A DNA stretch of 64,000 nt from Streptomyces sp. GESEQ-35 (GCF_017948485.1 NZ_JAFFSX010000027.1:62001-126000), one strand, 5' to 3'. Shown: positions 55,434 through 64,000, numbered from the stretch's first letter. Notes: generated by a model not told the origin, from the sequence alone. A program made the numbers and translations.

Positions 55434-56912
55434 GTGACCCACATCGAGCGCACGCCCCTCAGCCCGGCTCTGCCCTCCGACCTGGACGAGGCGGTCCACC
55501 GCTGCCTCGTCGCCGGCTTCGACGGCACCACGTCCGTCCCCGACACGCTCAAGCGGCTCATCGACCGCGGCCTCGGCGGGGTCATCCTCTTCACCCGCAA
55601 CGTGCGGGACGCGGCGCAGGTCCGCGAACTCACCGACACGCTCCGGGCGTTGCGCCCCGATCTGCTGGTGGCCATAGACAACGAAGGCGGCGGCATCGGG
55701 CACCTGGTGAGTGCCGGCGCACCGGAAGCACCCGGCAGCTACGCCCTCGGCGTCGTCGACGACCCCGAGCTGACCGCCCGCTGCGCCGACGCCCTCGCCG
55801 GCCATCTCGCTTCGCTGGGCATCACGGCCTCGTACGCCCCGGTCGCCGACCTTCAGCACCAGCCCCTCAACCCGATCGTGCGTACGCGTTCCTTCGGCGC
55901 CGACCCCGGCGTGGCCTCCCGGCACCTGGGCGCCTGGATCGCTGCGACCGAGGCGCGTGGGATCGCCTCGTGCGCCAAGCACTTTCCCGGGCACGGGGGC
56001 ACGGTCACCGACAGCCACCACGAGACGGCCGTCGATCCGCGGCCGTACGACGAACTCGACCTTGCGCCGTTCCGGGCCGCGGTCGCCGCGGGGGTGCCGA
56101 TGCTGATGAGTGCGCACGTCGTCTTTCCGGCGTTGGATGCCGACCGGCCTGCCACGCTCAGTCCGCGCATCCTGAGCGGGCTGCTCCGGGACGAACTCGG
56201 CTTTGAGGGCGTGCTGGTGAGTGATGCGCTGGAGATGAAGGCGATCGCCGACCGGTACGGGGAGGCCGCGGGGGCGCGGCTCGCCCTGGATGCCGGCGCG
56301 GATCAAGTCATCGTGGCTGTACCGGATTTGGGGGTCACGTTGGCCTGTCGGGATGCGGTGCTCGATGCGCTGCGGAGCGGGGACCTGCCGGAGGGGCGGG
56401 TGCGGGAGGCCGCGGGGCGGGTGCGGTGGCTGGCGGAGCGGTATGCCACACCCCGTGGAGTGGTCGCCGAGTGGGATGCCGGGGTGGGGCTGGAGGGGGC
56501 TCGGCGGGCCGTGCGGGGGCGGGGAGCGCCGATGGGGGTGCGTGGGGCGTATGTCGTCGATCTGTTTCCGCCGCCGCATCCGGCGCTCAACTGGGGTGGG
56601 GAGGATTTGTTGAGCGCGGTGCGGGGGGTCGACGGTACGGCTTCGGGGGTGGCGGTTGCTGGGGAGCCGGTGGATCACGGTGCGTTGGTGGACGAGGTCC
56701 TGCGGACGGCTGGTGACTCGCCTGTCGTCGTTGCCACGTGTGATGCCGGGTTGTATCCCTGGCAGGAGCAGGTGCGGGATGTGTTGGTGGGGCGGCGGTC
56801 GGATGTGGTGCGGGTTGACACCGGGCTGCCGGAGGGGGGTGCGTTGTGTTCGTTCGGGCGGGGGCGGGTCAATTTGCGGGCGGTGGCTGAGGTGCTGTGT
56901 GGGGTTGTGTGA
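55434..56912 (+). CDS. nagZ: GH3 beta-N-acetylhexosaminidase, NagZ-like
   Basis: The 492-residue protein has the NagZ hallmark KHFPGHG at 182-188 followed by D193-S-H195-H, the His/Asp dyad that acts as acid/base in this group, and the nucleophile D264 in VLVSDALEMKAI. IDNEGGGIGHL matches the substrate loop ID(Q/N)EGG. NagZ enzymes remove N-acetylglucosamine from muropeptides or chitin oligomers; with no signal peptide it would act in the cytoplasm. A C-terminal domain of about 150 residues follows the barrel. From about base 56085 to the end, codon third positions shift from mostly C to mostly G, with TTG and GGT codons, unlike the first half. The start is GTG behind GAGG. Confidence 0.88.
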   Translation: MTHIERTPLSPALPSDLDEAVHRCLVAGFDGTTSVPDTLKRLIDRGLGGVILFTRNVRDAAQVRELTDTLRALRPDLLVAIDNEGGGIGHLVSAGAPEAPGSYALGVVDDPELTARCADALAGHLASLGITASYAPVADLQHQPLNPIVRTRSFGADPGVASRHLGAWIAATEARGIASCAKHFPGHGGTVTDSHHETAVDPRPYDELDLAPFRAAVAAGVPMLMSAHVVFPALDADRPATLSPRILSGLLRDELGFEGVLVSDALEMKAIADRYGEAAGARLALDAGADQVIVAVPDLGVTLACRDAVLDALRSGDLPEGRVREAAGRVRWLAERYATPRGVVAEWDAGVGLEGARRAVRGRGAPMGVRGAYVVDLFPPPHPALNWGGEDLLSAVRGVDGTASGVAVAGEPVDHGALVDEVLRTAGDSPVVVATCDAGLYPWQEQVRDVLVGRRSDVVRVDTGLPEGGALCSFGRGRVNLRAVAEVLCGVV

Positions 56913-56930
56913 ATGGTGCGGGCCGGTGGG

Positions 56931-56960
56931 GGCTGGTCGCGCAGTTCCCCGCGCCCCTAG
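56931..56960 (+). repeat. Dispersed intergenic repeat, copy 3
   Basis: GGCTGGTCGCGCAGTTCCCC plus GCGCCCCTAG. The 27 bases from GGCTGG to GCCCC are identical, in reverse orientation, to copy 2 at 47359-47395. It lies 18 bases after the nagZ stop, between convergent genes. Confidence 0.82.
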
Positions 56961-56982
56961 GCAAGCTGGTGTGTGCCTTCGT

Positions 56983-58209
56983 TCAATTGGGCCGTACCAC
57001 CTCCTTGATTCCCCGCTCCGCCAAGTAGGTGCCGTCCTGCGCCCGTTCCGCCAGTACCACCGCCGGGCGTGCGCCCTCCTCGCGCATGCGCATCCACGCC
57101 TCGAAATACGGGCCTCCCGGACCGGAGACAGAGCGTGTCGACGGCGTGCACTCCAGCAGCAGGGCCGCTTCGCGCGGCGGTGCTGAAGGCGGCTCGGCGC
57201 GCAGTTCGGCGACCGTGTCGGCGAGTGCCCTCGCGATCGGCTTTGGCCGGCCCGACGCGTCGAACAGGCCCAGGGTGTATTCCAGTTCGGGGTAGTCGGC
57301 CAGGGCGCGGTCCACGTCGTGGGAGCTCCACCAGGTCACGCCCCACAGGCCGGCGCAGTCGGCCGCGTTGAGCAGGGTCGCGCGGGCGAAGGCCGGGGCG
57401 TCGGCTGCGGGGATGTGGGGTTCGGGGGCGCCCGTCTCCTGTACCCAGACCGGCCTCGCCGGGTTCTCGGCGTAGGCCTTGGCGAGTTCCGTGCCGTACT
57501 CGGCGAGGCGCAGCACCTGGGGCGATCGGGGGCCGTAGCGGCGGGCGCAGTCGCCGGAGAAGACCCAGGGGTGGACGGTCGTGACGTCGCCCTTGCGGGC
57601 GGAGGCCTCGGGGGTGAAGGGGTGGTCGTCGCCGTACCAGGCGGCGTCGTAGGCGGAGTGGGTGACCAGGTGGTCCGCGGCGGGCAGGGACTCCCCGGCG
57701 GCCGTGAGGAGGGTGTCGAGGTAGTGGTCGACCTCTGCGACCGTCACCGGGTTGTGCTCGACCAGGTTGTTGAGTTCGTTGCCGAGTTGGAGGCCGATGA
57801 GGTTGGGGCGGTCGGCGAGGGCTCGGCCCAGGGTCCGTAGGAGCTGTGCCTGTGCCTCGATCGCCTCGGTGTCGGTGAACACGTTGCGGTGATGCCAGCT
57901 GCGGGTCCACTCCGGATAGAAGTCGAAGCTGGAGAGGTGGCCCTGGACGCCGTCGACGAGGACGTCGAGGCCCGCCTCGGCCGCGAGGTCCACCAGCTCG
58001 ACGAGCTGGTCCACGGCCGTGGTGCGGATGAGCGTGCGGTTGGGCTGGAGCAGTGGCCAGAGATGGAAGACGCGGACGTGGTCGAGGCCCAGCTCCGCTA
58101 TCTGGGCGAGGTCCTCGCGGGCGTGTTCCGCGTCGAAGTCGTGCCAGGAGTGGAACCAGCCGCGGCGGGGTGTGTAGTTGACGCCGAAGCGGGGCGTGGG
58201 TGCGCTCAT
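56983..58209 (-). CDS. GH5-like glycoside hydrolase
   Basis: The 408-residue protein is a TIM-barrel hydrolase of clan GH-A. It has GVNYTPRRGWFHSWHDFDAEHAREDLAQIAELGLDHVRVFHLWPLLQP at the N-terminus, the acid/base E145 in IGLQLGNELNN and the nucleophile E258 in PVWVQETGAPEP, with WGVTWWSSHD after it. No signal peptide is present, so it would act on imported oligosaccharides. It resembles GH5 mannosidases or related exo-enzymes; the exact activity is not clear. It is divergent from the sugar kinase gene with only 63 bases between, so both likely share control. ATG 58209 follows GGAGGACCC. Confidence 0.85.
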   Translation of the reverse strand: MSAPTPRFGVNYTPRRGWFHSWHDFDAEHAREDLAQIAELGLDHVRVFHLWPLLQPNRTLIRTTAVDQLVELVDLAAEAGLDVLVDGVQGHLSSFDFYPEWTRSWHHRNVFTDTEAIEAQAQLLRTLGRALADRPNLIGLQLGNELNNLVEHNPVTVAEVDHYLDTLLTAAGESLPAADHLVTHSAYDAAWYGDDHPFTPEASARKGDVTTVHPWVFSGDCARRYGPRSPQVLRLAEYGTELAKAYAENPARPVWVQETGAPEPHIPAADAPAFARATLLNAADCAGLWGVTWWSSHDVDRALADYPELEYTLGLFDASGRPKPIARALADTVAELRAEPPSAPPREAALLLECTPSTRSVSGPGGPYFEAWMRMREEGARPAVVLAERAQDGTYLAERGIKEVVRPN

Positions 58210-58272
58210 GGGTCCTCCTCGGACGGCGTCGGGCCTTGTCTCCGGCGAATGTATCAACCACCATGGTCGGCG

Positions 58273-59250
58273 ATGAGCAATAATTTGAACCAGCATCTCG
58301 TGGTCGGCCTGGACGCCGGCGGCACCAGGACGCGCGCCGTCCTGGCGTCCGCCCGCGACGGTCTGCCGCAGGGCGAGGGCACCGGCGGACCGGGCAACGC
58401 CCTCACCGTTCCCGTGCCGGAACTCACCGAGCACCTGGCCGAGGCCGTCGCCCAGGCGGTGCCGGAGGCCCTGCGTGCCCGGGTCGGGGCCGTCGCGGGC
58501 GGCTTCGCCGGCGCCTCGCGGACCGCCACCGACGAGCCCGGGCGGCTCAGGGCGCAGTCCGCCCTCACCGCAGCGCTGGGGCAGCTGGGCATCGCCGCGG
58601 TGTCGGTCGAGATCTACAGCGACATCGAGGCCGCGTTCGCCTCCGCCCCGGGCTTCCCCGCCGACGGCCTCGCCCTGGTCGCCGGCACCGGCGCGGTCGC
58701 GGCCCGGATCACCGGACGCCGCTGCATCGCGACCGCGGGCGGCGACGGCTGGCTGCTCGGCGATGACGGCAGCGGCTTCTGGATCGGCCGCAGCGCTGTC
58801 CGGGCCGCCCTGCGCATGGCCGACGGGCGCGGCAGCCCGACCCTGCTGGCCGCCGCGATCGGGCGGGAACTGGGCCTGCCGGACGAGGTGCTCCCGTACG
58901 GCGACGAGGAGTGGACCCGGGAGCAGTGCGAGGTCTACCGCATGCACGTCCTGCCCGCCGTCATGGCGCGGCCACCCGTGCAGCTCGCCCGCCTCGCCCC
59001 CTTGGTAGTGGAGGCGGCCGGCGAAAAGGACGCCGTCGCCGAGGCGATCCTCCAGGCGGCGGCCGACCAACTGACCCACACGCTGGGCGCGTTGGAGCCG
59101 CGCCGGAGCGAGCGGATCGTCGTCACCGGAGGGCTGATTGATTCGCTGCTGACATCCCTGACCGACCGGTTGCCCGGCTTCACGGTCGACCAGGTTGCCG
59201 ACGGCTGCCCCGGAGCAGTCGCCCTCGCCCGACTGGGGCACGGACGGTGA
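58273..59250 (+). CDS. BadF/BadG-type sugar kinase, N-acetylglucosamine kinase-like
   Basis: The 325-residue protein has the phosphate motif VVGLDAGGTRTRAVLASA, a middle AVAGGFAGASRTA, GLALVAGTGAVAARI and GGDGWLLGDDGSGFWIGRSAVRAALR, all typical of the BadF/BadG/BcrA/BcrD ATPase family that includes eukaryotic-type N-acetylglucosamine kinase. IVVTGGLIDS near the end is the adenosine motif. It would phosphorylate a hexosamine or glucose released by the neighbouring GH3 and GH5 enzymes. It overlaps the GH3 beta-glucosidase start (GTGA), so the two are coupled. Confidence 0.86.
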   Translation: MSNNLNQHLVVGLDAGGTRTRAVLASARDGLPQGEGTGGPGNALTVPVPELTEHLAEAVAQAVPEALRARVGAVAGGFAGASRTATDEPGRLRAQSALTAALGQLGIAAVSVEIYSDIEAAFASAPGFPADGLALVAGTGAVAARITGRRCIATAGGDGWLLGDDGSGFWIGRSAVRAALRMADGRGSPTLLAAAIGRELGLPDEVLPYGDEEWTREQCEVYRMHVLPAVMARPPVQLARLAPLVVEAAGEKDAVAEAILQAAADQLTHTLGALEPRRSERIVVTGGLIDSLLTSLTDRLPGFTVDQVADGCPGAVALARLGHGR

Positions 59251-61451
59251 CGACGTACCGAGACCCGTCCGCCCCCGTCGACGCCCGCGTCCGCGACCTG
59301 CTCGCCCGTATGACGCTGCGGGAAAAGGCCGGTCAGCTCAACCAGCGCATGTACGGCTGGGACGCCTACCGCCGCACCCCCGACGGCGCCTTCGAACTCA
59401 CCGACGCCCTGCACGCCGAGACCGAGCGCTTCGCCGGACTCGGCGCCCTCTACGGATTGCTGCGCGCCGACGCCTGGTCCGGCGTCGACCACACGACCGG
59501 TGCCGGTGCCGCCGACAGCGCGGAACTCGCCGATCTGGTGCAGCGGCACGTCGTCGAGGCCAGCCGACTCGGCATCCCCGCACTGTTCGTCGAGGAGGTG
59601 CCGCACGGCCACATGGCCCTGGACGGCACGGTCTTCCCGGTCAACCTGGCCGTCGGCGCCACCTGGCACCCCGAACTGTACGAGCGTGCCGCCGCCCACG
59701 CCGCCGCCGAACTGCGCGCCCGCGGCGGCCATGTCGCCCTCGTCTCCGCGCTGGACATCGCCCGCGACCCCCGCTGGGGCCGCACCGAGGAGTGCTTCGG
59801 CGAGGACCCGTACCTCGCCGCCCGCCTCACCGAGGCACTCGTCCGCGGCATGCAGGGCCAGGGAGAACGCTTCGCCGCCGACCGGGCCCCCGTCGTCCTC
59901 AAGCACTTCGCCGGACAGGGCGCCACCGTCGGGGGACGCAACTCGGCCGAGTCCGAACTCGGGCAGCGAGAACTCCACGAGATCCACCTCCCCGCCGCCC
60001 GTGCCGGAATCCGCGCCGGAGCCGCCGCCGTCATGGCCGCGTACAACGAGGTCGACGGCCTGCCCTGTGCCGGAAACCGTCCGCTGCTCCACGGACTCCT
60101 GCGCGAACGCTGGGGGTTCGAGGGGCTGGTCATGGCGGACGGACTCGCGGTGGACCGGCTCGCCCGGATCACCGGCGACAAGGTCTCCGCGGGAGCCCTC
60201 GCCCTCAACGCCGGGGTCGACCTGAGCCTGTGGGACGAAGGCTTCACACACCTGGAGGAAGCGGTCGAGCGGGGACTGGTGAGCGTGGAGGCACTGGACG
60301 CCGCCGTCGCGCGAGTCCTGCGCCTGAAGTTCCGGCTCGGGCTGTTCGAACAGCCCTACCCGTCAAGGCAGTTGGCGCCATCGGACGGCCGCCGGCTCAG
60401 CACCGCCCTCGCCCGGTCCGCCATCACCCTCCTCCACAACGACGCCGACGTCCTGCCCGTCCGCCCCACGGTCTCCCGTATCGCCGTGCTGGGCCCGCAC
60501 GCCGCCACCAGCGCCCACCAACTCGGCGACTACACCGCCCCGCAGCGCCCCGGCACGGGAACGAGCGTGCTCGACGGCCTGCGCCGCCTCGCCCCGCCCG
60601 GCCTCGACCTCCGCCACGCCCGCGGCTGCGCCCTCACCGGCGACGACCTGTCGGGCATCCCCGAGGCGGTCGCCGCGGCCGCCGCCTCCGACCTGGCCGT
60701 GCTGGTGCTGGGCGGCAGCAGTGCCCGCACCCCCGACACCGAGTTCGCCGCCAACGGCGCCGCCCTGACGGCGGTCTCCGAGATGACCTGCGGCGAAGGC
60801 GCCGACCTCGCGGGACTGCGGCTCGGCGCAGCCCAGCACGCCCTGTTGGACGCCGTCGTCGCGACCGGTACTCCCACGGTGGTCGTCCTGATCCAGGGCC
60901 GTCCGCATGCCGTCCCCGAGGCCGGACGTGCGGCGGCCCTGCTCACCGCCTGGTACCCGGGCCCCTGGGGCGGCGACGCCATCGCCGAGGTGCTGCTCGG
61001 GCTCGCGGAGCCGAGCGGTCGGCTCCCCGTCTCCGTCCCGCGCTCGGCCGCCCAACTCCCCGTCCACTACAACCACAAGGACACCGAGTACGGCGGGTAC
61101 GTGGACGAAAGCGCCGAGCCGCTCTACTCCTTCGGGCACGGGCTGTCGTACACGAGCTTCGAGTACGGCGCACCGCGCCTGTCAGGGCGGACGGTCGAGG
61201 TCGACGTCACCAATACCGGGGACCGGTACGGGCGTACGGTCGTGCAGGTCTATGTGAGACGCCTGATCACGTCCGTCTGGCCGCGCACCCTCGAACTGTG
61301 TGCGTTCGAGGGTGTGGGCCTTGCGCCGGGCGAGCGCCGTACGGTCAGACTGGCCCTCGGTGCCGACCTGACGGGCGCCGTCGAGATCCGCGTCGCCGAG
61401 TCGTCGCGGGCTGCGCTGAGAGCCGTACCGCTAGAGCTTCACTGCTCCTGA
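59247..61451 (+). CDS. GH3 beta-glucosidase with C-terminal fibronectin-type domain
   Basis: The 734-residue protein has three parts: the GH3 N-terminal barrel (LLARMTLREKAGQLNQRMYGWDAY, DIARDPRWGRTEECFGEDPYL, KHFAGQGATVGGRN, YNEVDGLPCAGNRPLL), the alpha/beta sandwich (RSAITLLHNDADVLPVR, LGGSSARTPDTEF, WYPGPWGGDAIAEVLLG) and a fibronectin III-like end (VEVDVTNTGDRYGRTVVQVYV). The nucleophile is D298 in GLVMADGLAVDRL. It lacks a signal peptide and would cleave imported beta-gluco- or xylo-oligosaccharides. It is coupled to the kinase gene and converges on the ABC transporter operon with a 21-base overlap. Confidence 0.92.
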   Translation: MTTYRDPSAPVDARVRDLLARMTLREKAGQLNQRMYGWDAYRRTPDGAFELTDALHAETERFAGLGALYGLLRADAWSGVDHTTGAGAADSAELADLVQRHVVEASRLGIPALFVEEVPHGHMALDGTVFPVNLAVGATWHPELYERAAAHAAAELRARGGHVALVSALDIARDPRWGRTEECFGEDPYLAARLTEALVRGMQGQGERFAADRAPVVLKHFAGQGATVGGRNSAESELGQRELHEIHLPAARAGIRAGAAAVMAAYNEVDGLPCAGNRPLLHGLLRERWGFEGLVMADGLAVDRLARITGDKVSAGALALNAGVDLSLWDEGFTHLEEAVERGLVSVEALDAAVARVLRLKFRLGLFEQPYPSRQLAPSDGRRLSTALARSAITLLHNDADVLPVRPTVSRIAVLGPHAATSAHQLGDYTAPQRPGTGTSVLDGLRRLAPPGLDLRHARGCALTGDDLSGIPEAVAAAAASDLAVLVLGGSSARTPDTEFAANGAALTAVSEMTCGEGADLAGLRLGAAQHALLDAVVATGTPTVVVLIQGRPHAVPEAGRAAALLTAWYPGPWGGDAIAEVLLGLAEPSGRLPVSVPRSAAQLPVHYNHKDTEYGGYVDESAEPLYSFGHGLSYTSFEYGAPRLSGRTVEVDVTNTGDRYGRTVVQVYVRRLITSVWPRTLELCAFEGVGLAPGERRTVRLALGADLTGAVEIRVAESSRAALRAVPLELHCS

Positions 61452-62315
61452 CGACACACCCTTGTAGAACCACCGCTGGGTGATCACGAACAGCACCAGT
61501 ACCGGGATGACGGAGATCACCGACCCGGCCATGACCATCCGCTGGTCGTAGCCGAAAGACGAGCTCTGAAGCCGGGAAAGCCCCAGCGTCAGAGTCATGT
61601 TGCTCTCCGAGCGCAGCACGATCAGCGGCCACAGGAAGTCGTCCCAGGCGCTGATGAAGGTGTTGATGACGACCACCAGGATCGCGCCCCACGCGGACGG
61701 CAGATACAGGTGTCTGAAGCGCTGCCACTCGTTCGCGCCGTCGAGCATGGCCGAGTCCTCGATCTCGCGCGGTACCGCCAGGAACGCCGCGCGCATCAGC
61801 AGGACGTTGATGGCGCCGACGAAGCCGGGCAGCCACACGCCCGCCAGGCTGTCGACGAGCCCCAGGTCGCGGATGCTCAGGAACAGCGACACCATGATCG
61901 ACTCGAAGGGGAACATCATCGAGGCGACCAGCACCACCCAGACCGCCTTGCGGCCCTTCCAGCCGGGCTTGGAGAGCATGTAGCCGGCCGTGGTGGAGAA
62001 CACCAGCTGGCTGGTGACCGACAGGACGACCACGATCATGCTGTTCCGGATGTACGTGCCCACCGGGACCTGCTCGAAGACGGTCCGGTAGGCCCGCAGG
62101 GTCGGGTCGTGCGGAAGCAGGGTCGCGTTCGCCCCGAAGACGTCCTCACCCGTGCTCTTCAGCGAGGCCAGCAACTGCCACAGCAGCGGCCCGACGGTGA
62201 GACCGAGTACGAGGAACAACAGCAGGTAGCGGACGACCAGTTCCCGGGGGCGGCCGTAGTCCCGCCAGCGCGGCAGCAGGCGCCGACGCTTGGCCGAAAC
62301 AGCGGTCGTCGTCAT
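61431..62315 (-). CDS. Sugar ABC transporter permease, MalG type
   Basis: The 294-residue CUT1 permease has about six helices, the EAA loop EDSAMLDGANEWQRFRHLYLPSAWGAI and the typical ending VITQRWFYKGVSSGAVKL. FLWPLIVLRSESNMTLTLGL is well conserved in MalG proteins. It is the last gene of the operon and overlaps the partner permease by 4 bases (ATGA). It probably imports the oligosaccharide that the adjacent GH3 and GH5 enzymes cleave. As is common in Streptomyces, no dedicated ATPase gene lies next to it; a shared MsiK-type ATPase encoded elsewhere would be used. Confidence 0.94.
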   Translation of the reverse strand: MTTTAVSAKRRRLLPRWRDYGRPRELVVRYLLLFLVLGLTVGPLLWQLLASLKSTGEDVFGANATLLPHDPTLRAYRTVFEQVPVGTYIRNSMIVVVLSVTSQLVFSTTAGYMLSKPGWKGRKAVWVVLVASMMFPFESIMVSLFLSIRDLGLVDSLAGVWLPGFVGAINVLLMRAAFLAVPREIEDSAMLDGANEWQRFRHLYLPSAWGAILVVVINTFISAWDDFLWPLIVLRSESNMTLTLGLSRLQSSSFGYDQRMVMAGSVISVIPVLVLFVITQRWFYKGVSSGAVKL

Positions 62316-63319
62316 GCGTCGTCCTCCTTCGTCAGGCGCTGCGCCAGCAGGGTCAGCCCCAGCGTCAGCAGGAACAGGGCCACGCTGACGGCCGAGCCGT
62401 AACCGGCGTTGCCGGTGATCGGGTCCAGGCCCACGTCCCGGATGTAGAAGGGCAGGGTGCGGTCGGCGCCGCCGGGGCCGCCGGTGGAGCTGCCGAGCAT
62501 GTAGATCTCGGTGAACACCCGCAGCGAGCCGATGCCGGTGAGCGTGCCGACGAGCATCATGGCCTGCCGGACGCCCGGCATGGTGATGTGCCAGAAGCGG
62601 CGGATCGCGCCGGCGCCGTCCATGGCCGCCGCCTCGTGCAGTTCCTTGGGCACGTTCCCGAGGGCGGCCAGGTAGAAGATCATGTACCAGCCGAGCCCCT
62701 TCCACAGCGTCAGGCCCATCGCGGACAGCAGGATCAGCCATGGGTCGGACAGGAAGGGGATGGCGTCCCGGATCAGATGGGCCTTCTCCAGCCAGGTGTT
62801 GACCAGCCCGTCGTCGGCCAGCAGCCACTGCCAGCTCAGGCCCACGACCACGCTGGAGGCGAGGACGGGCGTGTAGAAGGCAGAGCGGAAGAAGCCGATG
62901 CCCGGCAGGTTCTTCTCCACCAGGACGGCCAGCATCAACGGCAGCAGCACCATCAGCGGTACGACGATCAACGCGTACAGGATGCTGTTGCGGGTCGCCA
63001 GCCAGAAGTCGGAGTCGTCCAGCATCCGCGTGTAGTTGTCCAGCCCGACGAAGCCCGCGGCGCCGCCGAGCGGTTTGGCATCGGTGAACGACAGCAGGAG
63101 GGTGTTGAGGAACGGGAACACTCCGAAGACCACCGCGCAGCCGATCGCGGGAGCGGTCCACAGCCAGGGCAGCCACCAACGGCGGTACATGGCCGCTCCG
63201 TTGGCACCGGGAGCGGGCCCGGGCAGCAGGGCCCGGAGCCGGGAGGGGTTCGCGCCCGGCGCGGAGTCCGTGCGCTCCGCACCGGGCACGGACACCGGCT
63301 TCGTGATCTGCGTCGCCAC
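62312..63319 (-). CDS. Sugar ABC transporter permease, MalF type
   Basis: The 335-residue CUT1 permease has a hydrophilic N-terminal 45 residues, then six helices starting at LPWLWTAPAIGCAVVFGVFPFLNTLLLSF. The EAA loop is LHEAAAMDGAGAIRRFWHITMPGVR. It is the heterodimer partner of the MalG-type permease, whose gene it overlaps by 4 bases. The start is GTG 63319, 2 bases after the binding-protein stop, so all three genes form one operon. Confidence 0.94.
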   Translation of the reverse strand: MATQITKPVSVPGAERTDSAPGANPSRLRALLPGPAPGANGAAMYRRWWLPWLWTAPAIGCAVVFGVFPFLNTLLLSFTDAKPLGGAAGFVGLDNYTRMLDDSDFWLATRNSILYALIVVPLMVLLPLMLAVLVEKNLPGIGFFRSAFYTPVLASSVVVGLSWQWLLADDGLVNTWLEKAHLIRDAIPFLSDPWLILLSAMGLTLWKGLGWYMIFYLAALGNVPKELHEAAAMDGAGAIRRFWHITMPGVRQAMMLVGTLTGIGSLRVFTEIYMLGSSTGGPGGADRTLPFYIRDVGLDPITGNAGYGSAVSVALFLLTLGLTLLAQRLTKEDDA

Positions 63320-63321
63320 CG

Positions 63322-64000
63322 TCAGCCTGCCTGCTTCAGCAGCTCGTCGACCTTGTCCTGGGCGTCCTTGACGGCCTGTTCGGGGCTCTTCTTGCCCTGC
63401 ATGGCCAGCTGCACCTGGCCCACGATGGCGTTCTGCGCGGCCGTGGAGAGGTTGGTCTGGTAGGCGGTGGCCGTCTTGAGCTGCTCGGCGACGAGCTTGC
63501 GGGCCTCGGAGAACGGGTCGTCACCGCTGACCTGCTGGAAGAACGGGTCGTCCAGCGAGGCCGTGGTCGTCGGGAAGATCACCACGCTCGGGTCCTTGCA
63601 CCAGGCCGTCTGGTTCTCGGCGTTGGTGAGGAACTTCGCGAACGCCAGCGCCGTGGGCGCGTTCTTGCTGGTCGCGGCGGCCGCTATGTACTGCGGGGCA
63701 CCCGTGGTATGGCCGAGCGCGTCGAAGGGTTGCTGACCGACGCCGGTCTTCGCGTAGATCGACGGGCTGTTCTGCTTCACGAAGCGCACGAAGCTCGGGT
63801 TCGTCGAACCGTAGGCGACCTTGCCCTGGCTGTAGAGCGTGGAGGGGTCGTTGCTGGAGGACAGCGAGTCCTTCGGCATGGCGCCCTCCTTGTACAGCTT
63901 CGCCATCCACTCGACCCACTGCACGGTCCGCGGATCGTCGGCGAAGACGGCGGACTTGCCGTCGGCGGAGAGCGTCTTGATGTTCATCTGGTCCCAGTCG
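63322..64000 (-). CDS. Sugar ABC transporter substrate-binding protein (N-terminus outside window)
   Basis: The C-terminal 226 residues of a CUT1 (family 1) extracellular sugar-binding protein are present; the frame continues past base 64000. VQWVEWMAKLYKEGAMPKDSLSSSNDPSTLYSQGKVAYGSTNPSFVRF and NAPTALAFAKFLTNAENQTAWCKDPSVVIFPTTT are typical of this group, as is the helical end SPEQAVKDAQDKVDELLKQ. The lipoprotein signal would lie to the right. It delivers the sugar to the two permeases that follow. Confidence 0.92.
   Translation of the reverse strand, partial: DWDQMNIKTLSADGKSAVFADDPRTVQWVEWMAKLYKEGAMPKDSLSSSNDPSTLYSQGKVAYGSTNPSFVRFVKQNSPSIYAKTGVGQQPFDALGHTTGAPQYIAAAATSKNAPTALAFAKFLTNAENQTAWCKDPSVVIFPTTTASLDDPFFQQVSGDDPFSEARKLVAEQLKTATAYQTNLSTAAQNAIVGQVQLAMQGKKSPEQAVKDAQDKVDELLKQAG

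Noticed and set aside
59195..61483. A 762-residue frame overlapping the GH3 beta-glucosidase in another phase
   Set aside because: It is Arg-rich low-complexity translation with no recognisable motif; the GH3 frame carries all catalytic landmarks.

Overview
The window is about 72% G+C and gene-dense. Codon third positions are mostly C or G, many genes start with GTG, several secreted proteins carry twin-arginine (Tat) signals, and there are many LacI, TetR, MarR and GntR regulators. All of this points to a Streptomyces chromosome, most likely an arm or accessory catabolic region. I see no rRNA, tRNA, CRISPR array, transposase or phage gene.

Layout. (1) 2-526 is the end of a sugar ABC permease. 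(2) 519-12974, minus strand, is a 12-gene set in one direction that matches the maleamate pathway of nicotinate degradation: nicX, nicC, an MFS transporter, a three-subunit molybdenum hydroxylase (FAD, Mo and 2Fe-2S subunits), coxG, nicF, nicD, a MarR regulator, nicE and xdhC. The chain would be nicotinate to 6-hydroxynicotinate (Mo hydroxylase), 2,5-dihydroxypyridine (NicC), N-formylmaleamate (NicX), maleamate (NicD), maleate (NicF) and fumarate (NicE). (3) 13342-15782 holds an MFS transporter and an AraC regulator. (4) 15788-19418 is a translationally coupled flavin monooxygenase, SDR and aldehyde dehydrogenase operon. (5) 19610-22605 is a TetR regulator and an MMPL transporter.

(6) 22645-28559 has two large Tat-exported proteins, one with discoidin-like domains and one resembling GH36, read divergently from a 656-bp region with three LacI-type operators. 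(7) 28620-36527 is a LacI-led operon: FAD oxidoreductase, HyuA-like protein without HyuB, HExxH protein, permease and secreted beta-propeller protein. A nested palindrome lies in front of the LacI gene. (8) 36833-39827 holds a NudK-like hydrolase, a tandem DUF427 protein and a methyltransferase.

(9) 39834-44686 has a GntR regulator, a visibly decayed iolC-like kinase, and a ribose/inositol-type ABC transporter read away from it. (10) 44946-46271 is a secreted lipase. (11) 46315-52788 has two sugar/inositol-type dehydrogenase loci, each beside its own LacI regulator, one including a PhyH dioxygenase. (12) 52818-55324 holds a lipoprotein, a cupin, a membrane protein and a methyltransferase. (13) 55434-64000 is a glycan-use region: NagZ-like GH3, GH5-like hydrolase, BadF-type sugar kinase, GH3 beta-glucosidase, two ABC permeases and the end of their binding protein.

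The most informative observations are the complete nicotinate operon with a CO-dehydrogenase-like hydroxylase, the degraded iolC, the orphan-HyuA operon, several unusually clear LacI-type operators, and a dispersed intergenic repeat present three times. Gene functions are inferred from sequence motifs and neighbourhood; no database search was run.
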